From assembly GCF_000759025.1 (NCBI RefSeq), contig NZ_JPOS01000037.1, forward strand, positions 27,166 to 91,165: a DNA stretch of 64,000 nucleotides, read 5' to 3'. Positions 26,636 to 35,699 of the stretch are shown here, piece by piece. Source of the DNA: Phaeodactylibacter xiamenensis. GTDB lineage: Bacteria > Bacteroidota > Bacteroidia > Chitinophagales > Saprospiraceae. The notes beneath the pieces are model-generated. The model saw nothing but the letters and a program-made list of their open reading frames with translations. It was not told the DNA's origin and did not search any database. Numbering within the stretch: the first letter of the stretch is position 1; each line of letters begins with the position of its first letter. Position numbers and translations under genes: made by a program.

Positions 26636-28279
26636 ATGAAAAAATCATACCTATTGGCTGCACTAAGCACTTTACTCGCACTGGCCGCCTGCCAAACCGA
26701 AGACGCACAAGCTGGTGCCGAACAGAATTCCGCACAGCCAGCTGCTGAAGCCCATCCCTTCCTGCCGCCGGCAGAGCGTTGGGGGCAACTGTTTGTCGAT
26801 GTTCAAATGGCAAAGGTCTTCCCCGATGGAAAAACCTTTGTGGACTGTACGCCTAAGCAGCCTGCGGAAGAGATCCTTGCCGCCTATGAAGCGATGAAAG
26901 AGGAACCAGAGTTTCATCTAAAGGCTTTTGTACTGGAGCATTTCGAATTACCAAAGGACTACGCCTCAGGCTTTACCTCAGACCCTTCCCGCAGCCCGGC
27001 AGCGCACATCAACGCTCTTTGGCCGGTGCTGACCCGTGAGCCCGACAACCAAAGCACGATGGGGTCGCTCATCCCGCTGCCCAATGCCTACGTGGTGCCC
27101 GGTGGCCGCTTTGGCGAAATTTACTACTGGGACAGCTACTTCACGATGCTGGGGCTTGAAGTTGCCGGCAAAACCGATATGATCCGCAATATGCTGGACA
27201 ACTTTGCCTACCTTATTGATACGGTGGGCTTCATTCCCAATGGCAACCGCGATTATTTTCTGACCCGGTCCCAACCACCTTTCTTTGCCGCTATGGTTGA
27301 CCTGCTGGCACAGTCTGAACTGGAGTCCACAGATCAGCAGGCGGTCTACCTGCGTTACCTCCCTCAGCTGGAAAAAGAATATGCTTTCTGGATGAATGGA
27401 GAAGAGCAGGTGAGTGCCGAAAACCCGGCCGTGAAGCATGTTGTCCGTTTGCCGGAAGGCGAAATCCTCAATCGTTACTGGGATGAAGGCGATTATCCCC
27501 GGGAGGAGATGCACCGTGATGATATCGAAACCGCCGAAAAAGCAGAAGACCGCCCTGCAGAGCAAGTCTACCGGGACCTTCGATCTGCCTGCGAATCCGG
27601 CTGGGACTTCAGCAGCCGATGGTTTGCTGACCCTGAGCGCCTGGAGACCGTTCAGACCACGCAGATCATTCCGGTTGACCTGAATGCGCTGCTTTACAAC
27701 CTGGAGCTCATCCTGTCCAAAGCCAACGCCCTGAACGGCATGACGGATCGGGCAGCGCTGTACGAGGAAAAAGCAGATCAGCGCCGCGCCGCTATTCAAA
27801 AGTACCTCTGGGATGAGCAGGAAAGCTTCTATCAGGACTACAATTTTGTGGAGAAAGCCTTCACGGGGCAGCGGTCTCTGGCTGCCGTGTATCCGCTGTT
27901 TTTCAACATCGCCTCGCCTCAGCAAGCCGCTTACGTAGCCGGTGTGCTGGAGCGGGACTTCCTCGCTGACGGTGGGCTCGTTTCCACCCTTACCCACAAC
28001 GGGCAGCAATGGGATGCCCCCAACGGCTGGGCTCCCCTGCAGTGGATGAGCATTAAGGGCCTGCGCAACTACGGAGAAGACGAACTGGCGCAGCGCGTAC
28101 GCGACAACTGGGTCGCCCTGAACGTCAAAGTGTACGAAAATACCGGCAAGATGGTGGAAAAATACAATGTGGAAGACATGGGGCTGGAAGCTGGCGGTGG
28201 CGAGTACCCGGTACAGGACGGCTTTGGCTGGACCAACGGGGTGTTGCTGCGCCTGCTAAGTGAAACAGAAGGGGAGTAA
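26636..28279 (+). CDS. treA: Periplasmic alpha,alpha-trehalase (GH37), lipoprotein
   Basis: 547 residues from the ATG at 26636 (MKKSYLLAALSTLLALAAC: lipoprotein signal, Cys at about 19). Both GH37 signatures are present: PGGRFGEIYYWDSYF (about 160-175) and QWDAPNGWAPLQ (about 460-471). Catalytic-acid context ESGWDFSSRWF and base context MVEKYNVED are intact. Splits trehalose to two glucose in the periplasm. It sits 19 bases after the small membrane protein and 19 bases before an aldose epimerase, which would interconvert the anomers released (inference): a compact trehalose-use operon. Confidence 0.95.
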   Translation: MKKSYLLAALSTLLALAACQTEDAQAGAEQNSAQPAAEAHPFLPPAERWGQLFVDVQMAKVFPDGKTFVDCTPKQPAEEILAAYEAMKEEPEFHLKAFVLEHFELPKDYASGFTSDPSRSPAAHINALWPVLTREPDNQSTMGSLIPLPNAYVVPGGRFGEIYYWDSYFTMLGLEVAGKTDMIRNMLDNFAYLIDTVGFIPNGNRDYFLTRSQPPFFAAMVDLLAQSELESTDQQAVYLRYLPQLEKEYAFWMNGEEQVSAENPAVKHVVRLPEGEILNRYWDEGDYPREEMHRDDIETAEKAEDRPAEQVYRDLRSACESGWDFSSRWFADPERLETVQTTQIIPVDLNALLYNLELILSKANALNGMTDRAALYEEKADQRRAAIQKYLWDEQESFYQDYNFVEKAFTGQRSLAAVYPLFFNIASPQQAAYVAGVLERDFLADGGLVSTLTHNGQQWDAPNGWAPLQWMSIKGLRNYGEDELAQRVRDNWVALNVKVYENTGKMVEKYNVEDMGLEAGGGEYPVQDGFGWTNGVLLRLLSETEGE

Positions 28280-28298
28280 TCGATAAAAAACAGGAAGC

Positions 28299-29231
28299 AT
28301 GTTTCAAATTAAGACCGAAGCCTTTGGGGAATACGAAGCGTACCTGCTTTCGGATACTACCGGAGCTCATCAGCTCAAGCTAGTACCGGCATTTGGTGCC
28401 TGTGTGATTGACCTGCAACTGAATGGGCAGGCGGTGCTGGACACCTACAAAACGCCCCGTGAGATGGATATCAACCGCTGGGCAAAAAATGTACTGCTTT
28501 ACCCTTTTCCAAACCGCCTCAAAAACGGGCAGTACGAATGGGACGGGCAGGCCTATGCGTTTCCGGTCAATGATGTGCCCACTGACAACGCGCTGCATGG
28601 CTTCGGTACCGAGCAGGAGATGGAAGTGGCGGGCTCAGAAGCTACAGCAGATTATGCTCAGGTCCGTTGCCGGTTTGACTATGACGGGGCATTGGAATAC
28701 TACCCTTTCCCTTTCCGGTTTGAAGCCGCTTTCACTCTTCGGTTCGGCGCTCTGGAAGTGGAGTTATCTGTAGAAAATACAGGCGCTTCTGCATTGCCCT
28801 TCGGCATGGGGTGGCACCCTTACTTCCGGCTTTCGGATGACCTCGCCAATCATCACCTGCACCTTCCTCCCTGTGAAATGATTGGTGTGAATGCGGCAAT
28901 GATCCCCACGGGCAAACGCTACGAATACACCACTTTCTCGCAACCCCGGCGTATCGGCAGCGAAGTGCTGGATAACTGCTTCGCCCTGCAGCAGCAGGAA
29001 GGGCGTATTGAAATTGTCCTTACGCATGCCGATCAGGAGCTCCGTTACTGGCAGGAGGTGGGGGAGAGCGGGTTCCCTTACGTTCAGCTTTTCACGCCTC
29101 CACACCGTACCTGCCTGGCCATAGAGCCTATGACCTGCAATATTGATGCTTTCAATAACCGGGAAGGACTGATACGTGTCGAATCAGGGGAGCGCCGTGC
29201 TGCGGTATTCGGGGTAGATAAAAACGGGTAG
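28299..29231 (+). CDS. Aldose 1-epimerase family protein
   Basis: 310 residues, no signal peptide. Galactose mutarotase-like beta-sandwich motifs: FPNRLKNGQYEWDGQAY (about 68-84), the NALHGFG loop with a conserved His (about 97-103), GMGWHPYFRL with the second His (about 169-178), and CLAIEPMTCNIDAFNN with the catalytic Glu (about 271-286). Catalyses alpha/beta anomer conversion of a hexose. Last gene of the trehalase operon, so glucose is the likely substrate (inference). Related YeaD-type hexose-6-phosphate mutarotases are an alternative. Confidence 0.9.
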   Translation: MFQIKTEAFGEYEAYLLSDTTGAHQLKLVPAFGACVIDLQLNGQAVLDTYKTPREMDINRWAKNVLLYPFPNRLKNGQYEWDGQAYAFPVNDVPTDNALHGFGTEQEMEVAGSEATADYAQVRCRFDYDGALEYYPFPFRFEAAFTLRFGALEVELSVENTGASALPFGMGWHPYFRLSDDLANHHLHLPPCEMIGVNAAMIPTGKRYEYTTFSQPRRIGSEVLDNCFALQQQEGRIEIVLTHADQELRYWQEVGESGFPYVQLFTPPHRTCLAIEPMTCNIDAFNNREGLIRVESGERRAAVFGVDKNG

Positions 29232-29300
29232 TGTTGTTTTTGTTTTTTATGGATGTTTTTAAAAGTATTTTGTATATTTATGGGCGTACGCACACTCTGT

Positions 29301-30362
29301 ATGATTATGCCCTCAAAACCAAAAATACACCAGCCCGACGACCGTTTTTTTAAGTCGGTCATGAGCGACCCTGAAGTGGTCAAAGCTTATCTTCAGCACT
29401 TCTATCCGGAAATTGCCGGTATAGCGGACTTCAGTACGCTTCAGCAGCAGAATACGCAGTCTATGCGCCCCAATTTAAAGCTGTTCAGCGCTGATGTCGT
29501 GTACCGGTGCCGGTTGAAGGGTGGAAGTGGGGAACACTTTCATTTCTGCTTGCTGTTCGAGCACAAATCAGAGCCGGACGAGCATGTGGCGGTACAAATA
29601 GGGCTGTATATTTTTCTGCTGCTGCGTGAGCAAATTAAGGCCAGTAAACAGCCATTGGAGCCTGTGCTGCCCCTGCTGTTTTACAATGGGAAAGCAACCT
29701 GGCAACCCAAGCGCATCAGAGAAATCTTCAAGGTGCATCCCAGCTATGAAGTCCTGAAACCCTATCTGCCGGATTTTCGTTTTTTATTTGAAGATGCGCA
29801 CCGATTACCCCCGGAAGAATTGCTAAAGCTGGATCTTAGCTACTTCCGCTCCACGGTACTGTCGATGGCGCTGCGGCATAAGCCGGACTTGATCTTTGAG
29901 TATATAGAGGTTATCTTTGAAGGGGCAGAAGACAGCGATCAGGTGCTTTCCATCATTACGTATATCCTGGGCGTAGCCGAGCGGTCTCCAAAGAGATTCC
30001 TGGAGGAACTGGAAAACACCGAATTCACGACAAAACCGAATGTGATGAGTACATTAGAACAACTTTTGGAAATGGGCCGGGAGGAAGGTAGAGAGGAAGG
30101 GCTGGATAAAGGCATGTACAAAAAGAGCATCTTCAACCTCCTCAAAACCGCTGTGCACTTCCCAGACTGGCCCGCTAAAAAATTAGCAGACTTCACAGAG
30201 CTGAGCATGGAGGTTGTTGCTACCTTCCTGTCTGTCAAATCGCAAGGGGATTCGGCAGTACTGAGCAGGTACGTCCGTCAGGATTTGCTTGCCAACATCC
30301 CACTGAGCGCGGAAGATGAGGAAAAGCTGGACCGGCTTGTTGTACAGTTGGCGGGTGGATAA
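29301..30362 (+). CDS. Rpn family recombination-promoting nuclease/putative transposase (PD-(D/E)XK)
   Basis: 353 residues from the ATG at 29301; a second ATG two codons later is equally good. It starts KPKIHQPDDRFFKSVMSDPEVVKAYLQHFYPEI, the typical YhgA/Rpn N-terminus. The nuclease core shows D in SADVVYRC (about 63-70) and the E-x-K of LLFEHKSEPDEH (about 84-95), followed by QIGLYIFLLL. The C-terminus has the GREEGREEGLDKG repeat common in this family (about 255-275). Rpn proteins nick DNA and stimulate RecA-independent recombination in E. coli; they are mobile and often copied within genomes. Upstream DNA is A/T-rich, unlike its neighbours, which fits transfer. Confidence 0.9.
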   Translation: MIMPSKPKIHQPDDRFFKSVMSDPEVVKAYLQHFYPEIAGIADFSTLQQQNTQSMRPNLKLFSADVVYRCRLKGGSGEHFHFCLLFEHKSEPDEHVAVQIGLYIFLLLREQIKASKQPLEPVLPLLFYNGKATWQPKRIREIFKVHPSYEVLKPYLPDFRFLFEDAHRLPPEELLKLDLSYFRSTVLSMALRHKPDLIFEYIEVIFEGAEDSDQVLSIITYILGVAERSPKRFLEELENTEFTTKPNVMSTLEQLLEMGREEGREEGLDKGMYKKSIFNLLKTAVHFPDWPAKKLADFTELSMEVVATFLSVKSQGDSAVLSRYVRQDLLANIPLSAEDEEKLDRLVVQLAGG

Positions 30363-30998
30363 AGCCATGAAGAAAAGCTCTGCCAATACATCTTCAGTAC
30401 CCAATCTTATAGCACAACCTATAGCGCCTCCTCCGGAGTCTGGCGCAGACACCTTCAGCTACTCAAAGGAAGTGTAGCCTGCCTAATGAGCCGGACAAAA
30501 CGGTCAAACGACTTCGTAGAAGTCACATCCTAATCTCTCAGGAACCCCAATGCAGCCCGACTTCGTAGAAGTCGCATGTACAACCCAGCCAGAACCAACG
30601 CTCCACCTACCCCCACCCAAGCCCCAAAAACAACAACAATGTTTTCACGCTGCAACCTTGACATTACCACAGCCAAGTCGTATATTACCAATCAATTGCA
30701 CGAATCACTGCGCGCAGTAACATAAAAACCGGCGCTCCCTGTGTGACCGCCACACGTACTTGAACAAAAAACATAACCGCCCTGCTAAAGCCTTGAGCTA
30801 TAGCAGTACCATTAGTATTGGCATTAAACAGGCATGCCCGAACAGCCGCCCAGCCGGCAGTTGAAGGCACCGCCCGTCCTATCCCCGCCGGGCGCTTCCG
30901 GCAGCGCAACTGGCTACAGCGCCGTGAGACGGGGATGCCCAAAGGGCGGGGGTGGATCTAAGTCAATTTCTATTTTTTCACACATAAAACCTTCACCT
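30363..30998. other. Intergenic stretch of ~640 bases with REP-like palindromes
   Basis: Contains two copies of a GACTTC-GTA-GAAGTC palindrome (30509 and 30558). A 36-codon frame at 30367-30477 is too weak to call. A Pro/Gly-rich, G+C-rich tail runs to about 30958. No recognisable gene or remnant of the neighbouring nuclease is seen. Confidence 0.6.
30509..30574. repeat. Tandem pair of REP-like palindromes
   Basis: CGACTTCGTAGAAGTC occurs at 30509-30524 and again at 30558-30573; the second copy extends to a perfect CGACTTC-GTA-GAAGTCG. Each can form a hairpin with a GTA loop. The copies start 49 bases apart, next to an Rpn nuclease gene. Confidence 0.6.
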
Positions 30999-31550
30999 AT
31001 GAAAAACAAATTCCTACTCCTCACCTGGCTGCTCGCCGTACCCCTGCTGTGGGTCGGGTGCGATAAGCCACTCTTTAAGCCCGACAGAGGTTCCATCGCA
31101 CAGCCCAATGAGCTACCGCCCATCACCACGACCGGGGAGGGCAACTTCGCCTGCAAAATCAATGGGGTGAACTGGCAGCGCTGTGGGGGCGGGTTCCTTC
31201 AGAGTAGTATACTTGGAAACTGGTCTCCGAATTATAAGATTTTTCAGATTTCTGGGATGAGACGAAGCTGTGAGGGCTTTGATGATTCGGTTTATATCGC
31301 TGCGTATGTAGATAGTGTAGGTAGATATAGCTTGCACGATGCATTCTATAACGATCGAAATCATCCTTGTCAAGAGTCAAGTGACCCTTCACGTCTGTTG
31401 GAAGGTGCTGACAACTGGGTAGAAATTCTCAACCTGGACACTGAAGAATTTATCGTCTCTGGCACCTTTCAGTGCACAGTGGTCGATGATAACTGCGGCG
31501 ACACGATTTACATCACCGATGGCCGATTCGACTACGACTGGGCCAATTAA
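30999..31550 (+). CDS. Small lipoprotein of unknown function (DUF6252-like)
   Basis: 183 residues from the ATG at 30999 (MKNKFLLLTWLLAVPLLWVGC: lipoprotein signal, Cys at 21). After the signal comes ELPPITTTGEGNFACKINGVNW (about 37-58), a pattern common to small Bacteroidota lipoproteins I associate with DUF6252. The rest is beta-rich with four to five Cys (CGGG, SCEGF, HPCQES, FQCTV, NCGD), which may pair as disulfides. An in-frame extension upstream to 30834 is Pro/Ser-rich with no start support. It is followed 24 bases later by the giant frameshifted secreted protein, so the two may share transcription. Function unknown. Confidence 0.75.
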   Translation: MKNKFLLLTWLLAVPLLWVGCDKPLFKPDRGSIAQPNELPPITTTGEGNFACKINGVNWQRCGGGFLQSSILGNWSPNYKIFQISGMRRSCEGFDDSVYIAAYVDSVGRYSLHDAFYNDRNHPCQESSDPSRLLEGADNWVEILNLDTEEFIVSGTFQCTVVDDNCGDTIYITDGRFDYDWAN

Positions 31551-31574
31551 TTAACCTATTTTAACCTTTATCAA

Positions 31575-31820
31575 ATGCGACTATACTCGGAACGGAGAGG
31601 TTTGGGCCTAAGGCACAAACCCGACGCACGCGTATATGCCGACACGAAGTCATGTTTGGAACCAAATTACTTCGTCGTCGGTATAACCGCTATTTTCAGA
31701 AACCTGCTGCTTGGAGTATTCATCCTGGCAGCGCCTGCGCTCTGCGCGCAACAGACCATAGATACGTCCCCCCCCCCGGATATTACACGCCGGACTGGGT
31801 CTTTGCTAACCTCGATTTAA
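31575..31820 (+). pseudogene. Signal-peptide fragment of the giant secreted protein, out of frame with its body
   Basis: The frame opened at 31575 encodes a long N-region and then LLLGVFILAAPALCAQQ (a signal peptide ending about residue 58), then TIDTSPPP, and soon leaves the coding sense. The body of the protein continues in another frame from 31778 (GYYTPDWVFANLDL). The switch falls exactly on a run of ten C (31768-31777). Eight or eleven C would join signal and body in one frame. This is either a phase-variable tract in the OFF state, a real mutation, or a miscounted homopolymer. Confidence 0.7.
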
Positions 31821-34800
31821 GTGGGTTGTCTACCGGCTTGCTGCAAGAACACGGCACGCCCTTCACGCGCCTCAGCGCCTTCAATGGCGACCCGGACAGC
31901 ACCACCATCTCCACGCCCCTCCGCTGCCGCCTCGTGCAGGCCACTTTGCTCAGCGCCACCGTCAATGCCAATGCGCAGGTGGATACGGCCGCGCTTCCTG
32001 CGGAGTCTGGCTCTGATACCTTCGATTACCAAATTCTGCTCTACGCTTACCATAAACTTAAACCGGATGCGGTCAGCCAAAACCTCATCAGTATCACCAA
32101 TAATCAGCTGGTAGATATTTCCGGGCCTCAGGATTCGCCTTACAAGCGGGAGTTTGCCATTGCGGCTGCTCCGTGGCGCAAGAAGGCGCTGACGGCCGGG
32201 CAGGTTTATGCATTCAGCCCCACCGTGGCGACCAATATTCCGGCACAGTTTGTAACGGGGTACGAAATCAATACGGGGCAGGGGTTCACCGCTGTTGCAC
32301 CGGGCAGTGTATACACCTTTACGGCATCATCGGGCAGCGAAATGGATTTTGAAGCCCGGGTAACGCTGACCAATGGTAAGGTACTGCTCAGCCGGAGCAA
32401 AATGGCGGTAGTGCCGGATATCGGACCGGTTTCTCCGATTGATCCGGTTGATTATTGCGCAGCAGAAGAGTTTACCATTGATCTTGGATCTACAGAGCCT
32501 GCCTGGGATGATGAAACCGATCGGCTGTTTGTTCAAACCTCCTGTTGCGATGACATCATCCGTCGGCCCTTATTAATTATAGGCGGCTTTGAAACGCCCA
32601 CTTTATTCGATCCGGATATCGAGGATAATAAGGTGGATGGGCATCCTTTCTTTATTGATAATGATTTTGACTTTATTATTCAACGATTAAGAGATGCTCA
32701 GACACCAACCGGAAACCGAGTAATTCAAGACCTACTCAACGACGGCTACGACCTCATTTTCCTGGACTTTGACGATGAGACTAAACCTCTGGAGCAAAAT
32801 GCCCAAGTGGTCAAGCAAGCCATCCGGGAAATCAATGACCGCAAGGTTACCGATGAGCCATTGGTGATTGCTGGCCTAAGCATGGGCGGAGTAGTGGGCA
32901 AGCTGGCCCTGCTGGAGATGGAGCGCGATGGGGAAACCCATGATGCCCGTTTGTTCGTCAGTGTGGATTCCCCACTGCGGGGGGCGAATATCCCGCTTGG
33001 GTTGCAGCATATGGTCCATCACCTGAATGGTTTAAAGGTGCATGTTGTCCCGGGCGTTGCAAGTATCTCACTAGGCACGTTAGTGCCAGACCTTTCTGGG
33101 GCTGCTTTTACTCTAAAACGCCCTTCGGTTCGTCAGTTGTTGACCTACCATAGTGAAGAGGACCTGCTGTTCAATAACTCCTACCGGAGTTTCTATGATT
33201 ACTTCACGAGCCTGGGCAAACTGCAGCAATGCGAGCATTTGGCGATAGCCGCTGGCTCTCAGATAGGCATTGGGCAGGGCTTTAATCCGCATGATAAACT
33301 TGTCTCTCTGGCAGGGACTTCAGGTCAGCTTCTGACCCAGTTTTCTAATTTGGGCAGTGGCTGGAGCCTTCCAATTGATATTGCCAGCAATCTTTTTCTT
33401 GGCACAGGTGGATATTTGGACTTTGATGTTTGGTCCTTGCCAGATATGCCCTCGTCTCCAAAGTTTATCTACCGCAACGTGACAGTTGTACGTGTGTTTA
33501 CTATTCCCGTAGTATTCGACATCGTAAAAGTCCGAGTTTCGGGCACCCAGCCTTTCGATAGTGCTCCGGCAGGACGTTCCGCTCTGGTTGATGATGAAGG
33601 CGGGGCATTGCCAGGCCTGCTTCAGCCCAATTTTGGCTTTATTCCAACCATAAGCGCTTTAGAAGTGGGGCCCTATCAGTCTTTAGCAGGGCCACTGAGC
33701 GACCCCTTCCAGCCTATCAATGATAACAACGCGGTGCTGGCCTTGTCACAAACCACGATGGACTACATGGTGGCTACTATTGATCCGGTAGTAGAGTTTG
33801 CAAACCTTGACCATGAAAACCCTTTTAGCCCTGAAAACACCGGCATGCTGCTCTCCGTAGCTTCCAATGGGGCAGTAACCCCTGCCACGCTCGACAACCG
33901 TACCTTCAACCACGGGGACAGCCCGGAGGTCTATGATTACGCCAACCCTCCTATGCCTTTCCCGGTATATCGCACAGAGCCCATTATCGATGAAGATACC
34001 GACATCATCAACGGCGGGCAACTCTGGGTCAACCGGGCCGGGCGAATCGGCTTTACGGATATAGCAGCCAATCTCAATAACGATGAAGTCAGTGATTTTG
34101 AGGTCTTCATCCGCAGCAGCTTCTGCGAGGGCGACCCCACCACCCTCACCATCGCCCCCACCGCCCGTATGGAGCTCGGCCAATGGGACGCCGCCGCCGG
34201 CATCACCAACACCGCCCAGGTCTACGTGCAGGCAGACGCGACGGTCTCCATTCAAGCCCAGGGCGAGCTGTACATCAATAAAGACTCCCGGTTTATCGTA
34301 CAGGAAGGGGGCTACACCGAGGTACTCTCCGATGGGCTGCTCAGCGCAGGCTTTGGCGGGCAGGTCCGCATCGAAAAAGGGGGCGAAGCCCGCATTGGCA
34401 GTGGGGGCATTTTGCGCGTCAGCCAGGATTCCAAGTGCGTGGTGGAAGACGGCGGCAAGCTGGTACTGGAGCCGGGCGCTATCGTGCAGCTTTGGGACGG
34501 GGACGACCCCTTCGGGCGTGCTGTGCTCGAAGTGCAGGGCGAGCTGGAGGTACAGGGCAGCATCGACTTCAGCGGTAATGGCTTCTTTGACTTTTTCCAG
34601 AGCCATATTCTCAGCCTTACGGGCGGTATTTTCCGCATCGAAGGGCGGGGCATCGGCAAGCGCTTCCTGCGCCTGCGCAACAATACGACCCTTAATATTG
34701 GAGACAATACCGTAGAGCTGCTGGAAGGCCTGGCGGAATACGGGAATTATGCCAAAATCTCCGTAGGTCAGGGCGAAGCCTTTATCTCCAACATAGAGCT

Positions 34801-35434
34801 GAAGACCGGCGGGCAGACGGCGGTGGGCCTGCTGGCTGACGGGGCGACTAAAATCCGTTTTGTATACAACGAAGCCTACGGGTTTGCCAATGCTGTGGAG
34901 GCTTACCATACCTACCCAGCCAATGCGCTGGACTTCCTGTTCTTCCAGAGCGGCTTTTCTGATAACCGGAATTCTATCTGGCTCTCATACGGCAGCAATG
35001 CGCGGGTTTGGGACTGCCATTTCAATGGCACCGGCACCGGTGTGAATGCGATGCTGCTCGACGAGCTGCAGTCTGTGCGGGTAGACGCAAGTGTCATTGA
35101 AAACTACAATGTGCCAACGGAGCCTGAATATATGACCTGGGGCGCCGTCCACGTCTCCAACGTAGGCGAGTACATCATGAGCGGGGGCGAGCTGTCCAAT
35201 AATGACGTGGGCTTGTACTGCCCGCCAGGCAAGTATGTTAATGTCACCCTGCGCGGGCAGGCTGAAGTGGCGGATAATGATTTCTATGGGCTCCATATCG
35301 TGGAGGGCAACCGGGAAGGCAGCAACTATGGGCTGGTCACGATGGACTGCGCCAAGCTGCTCAATAACGGGCTGGCCGGCATAAAAGGCAGCCCTCCGCC
35401 TTCCCCAACCCGGCACAGGACGAAGTGGCGGTAG
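31652..35434 (+). CDS. Giant secreted protein body: alpha/beta-hydrolase (lipase-like) domain plus beta-helix/beta-rich region
   Basis: 1,260 codons open in this frame, but the genuine protein probably begins with the signal peptide in the 31575 frame and enters this frame at about 31778. The first 40 codons here look non-native. A lipase-like fold at about 300-520 has RPLLIIGGF..., LIFLDFDDE, and nucleophile motif GLSMGG (about 407-412), then SVDSPLRGANIPLG: a PGAP1/esterase-like serine hydrolase. From about 790 to 1,240 follow repeated short beta-strands rich in Gly/Asn/Val (VYVQADATVSIQAQGELYI, GGKLVLEPGAIVQL), a right-handed beta-helix-type stalk. The T9SS sorting domain lies downstream in a third frame (35398-35625). 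Presumably exported and surface-attached via T9SS. Confidence 0.75.
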   Translation: MFGTKLLRRRYNRYFQKPAAWSIHPGSACALRATDHRYVPPPGYYTPDWVFANLDLSGLSTGLLQEHGTPFTRLSAFNGDPDSTTISTPLRCRLVQATLLSATVNANAQVDTAALPAESGSDTFDYQILLYAYHKLKPDAVSQNLISITNNQLVDISGPQDSPYKREFAIAAAPWRKKALTAGQVYAFSPTVATNIPAQFVTGYEINTGQGFTAVAPGSVYTFTASSGSEMDFEARVTLTNGKVLLSRSKMAVVPDIGPVSPIDPVDYCAAEEFTIDLGSTEPAWDDETDRLFVQTSCCDDIIRRPLLIIGGFETPTLFDPDIEDNKVDGHPFFIDNDFDFIIQRLRDAQTPTGNRVIQDLLNDGYDLIFLDFDDETKPLEQNAQVVKQAIREINDRKVTDEPLVIAGLSMGGVVGKLALLEMERDGETHDARLFVSVDSPLRGANIPLGLQHMVHHLNGLKVHVVPGVASISLGTLVPDLSGAAFTLKRPSVRQLLTYHSEEDLLFNNSYRSFYDYFTSLGKLQQCEHLAIAAGSQIGIGQGFNPHDKLVSLAGTSGQLLTQFSNLGSGWSLPIDIASNLFLGTGGYLDFDVWSLPDMPSSPKFIYRNVTVVRVFTIPVVFDIVKVRVSGTQPFDSAPAGRSALVDDEGGALPGLLQPNFGFIPTISALEVGPYQSLAGPLSDPFQPINDNNAVLALSQTTMDYMVATIDPVVEFANLDHENPFSPENTGMLLSVASNGAVTPATLDNRTFNHGDSPEVYDYANPPMPFPVYRTEPIIDEDTDIINGGQLWVNRAGRIGFTDIAANLNNDEVSDFEVFIRSSFCEGDPTTLTIAPTARMELGQWDAAAGITNTAQVYVQADATVSIQAQGELYINKDSRFIVQEGGYTEVLSDGLLSAGFGGQVRIEKGGEARIGSGGILRVSQDSKCVVEDGGKLVLEPGAIVQLWDGDDPFGRAVLEVQGELEVQGSIDFSGNGFFDFFQSHILSLTGGIFRIEGRGIGKRFLRLRNNTTLNIGDNTVELLEGLAEYGNYAKISVGQGEAFISNIELKTGGQTAVGLLADGATKIRFVYNEAYGFANAVEAYHTYPANALDFLFFQSGFSDNRNSIWLSYGSNARVWDCHFNGTGTGVNAMLLDELQSVRVDASVIENYNVPTEPEYMTWGAVHVSNVGEYIMSGGELSNNDVGLYCPPGKYVNVTLRGQAEVADNDFYGLHIVEGNREGSNYGLVTMDCAKLLNNGLAGIKGSPPPSPTRHRTKWR

Positions 35435-35625
35435 AGTGGAGCCCGGGCGCCCAATTCTCTCTGCGCGCCATTAATGCAGCCGGGCAGGAGGTATGGTCAG
35501 GCCTGCTGCCGTCCGGCACCAACCGCTTGCCGGTCGACAGCTGGGCAGAGGGCTGGTACTTCCTGCACTTCACTACCGCAGACGGGCAGCGCGCCCATCA
35601 GCTCAAAGTGATGGTACAGCGGTAA
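35398..35625 (+). pseudogene. T9SS C-terminal sorting-domain fragment of the giant secreted protein, out of frame
   Basis: Reading from 35398 gives AFPNPAQDEVAVEWSPGAQF, then LRAINAAGQEVWSG and AEGWYFLHFTTADGQ, ending HQLKVMVQR. This is a classical type A T9SS sorting domain (F/YPNPA start, GxY(F) middle, short basic end). The preceding body runs in the previous frame and ends at 35434 in a nonsense tail. A net gain of one base (or loss of two) in 35375-35397 would fuse them. Together with the C10 tract the gene has three frames for one protein. Confidence 0.75.
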
Positions 35626-35699
35626 GGCATGAAGAGGAATAAGGCTTTATGGACAAGCTCTGGCGGTGTTGGCTGCCGGGGCTTGTCTGTTTTCCTTCA

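Noticed and set aside
30367..30477. 36-codon frame starting MKKSSANTSS after the Rpn gene
   Set aside because: Too short, Pro/Ser-rich, no domain, no ribosome site of note; it cannot be supported.
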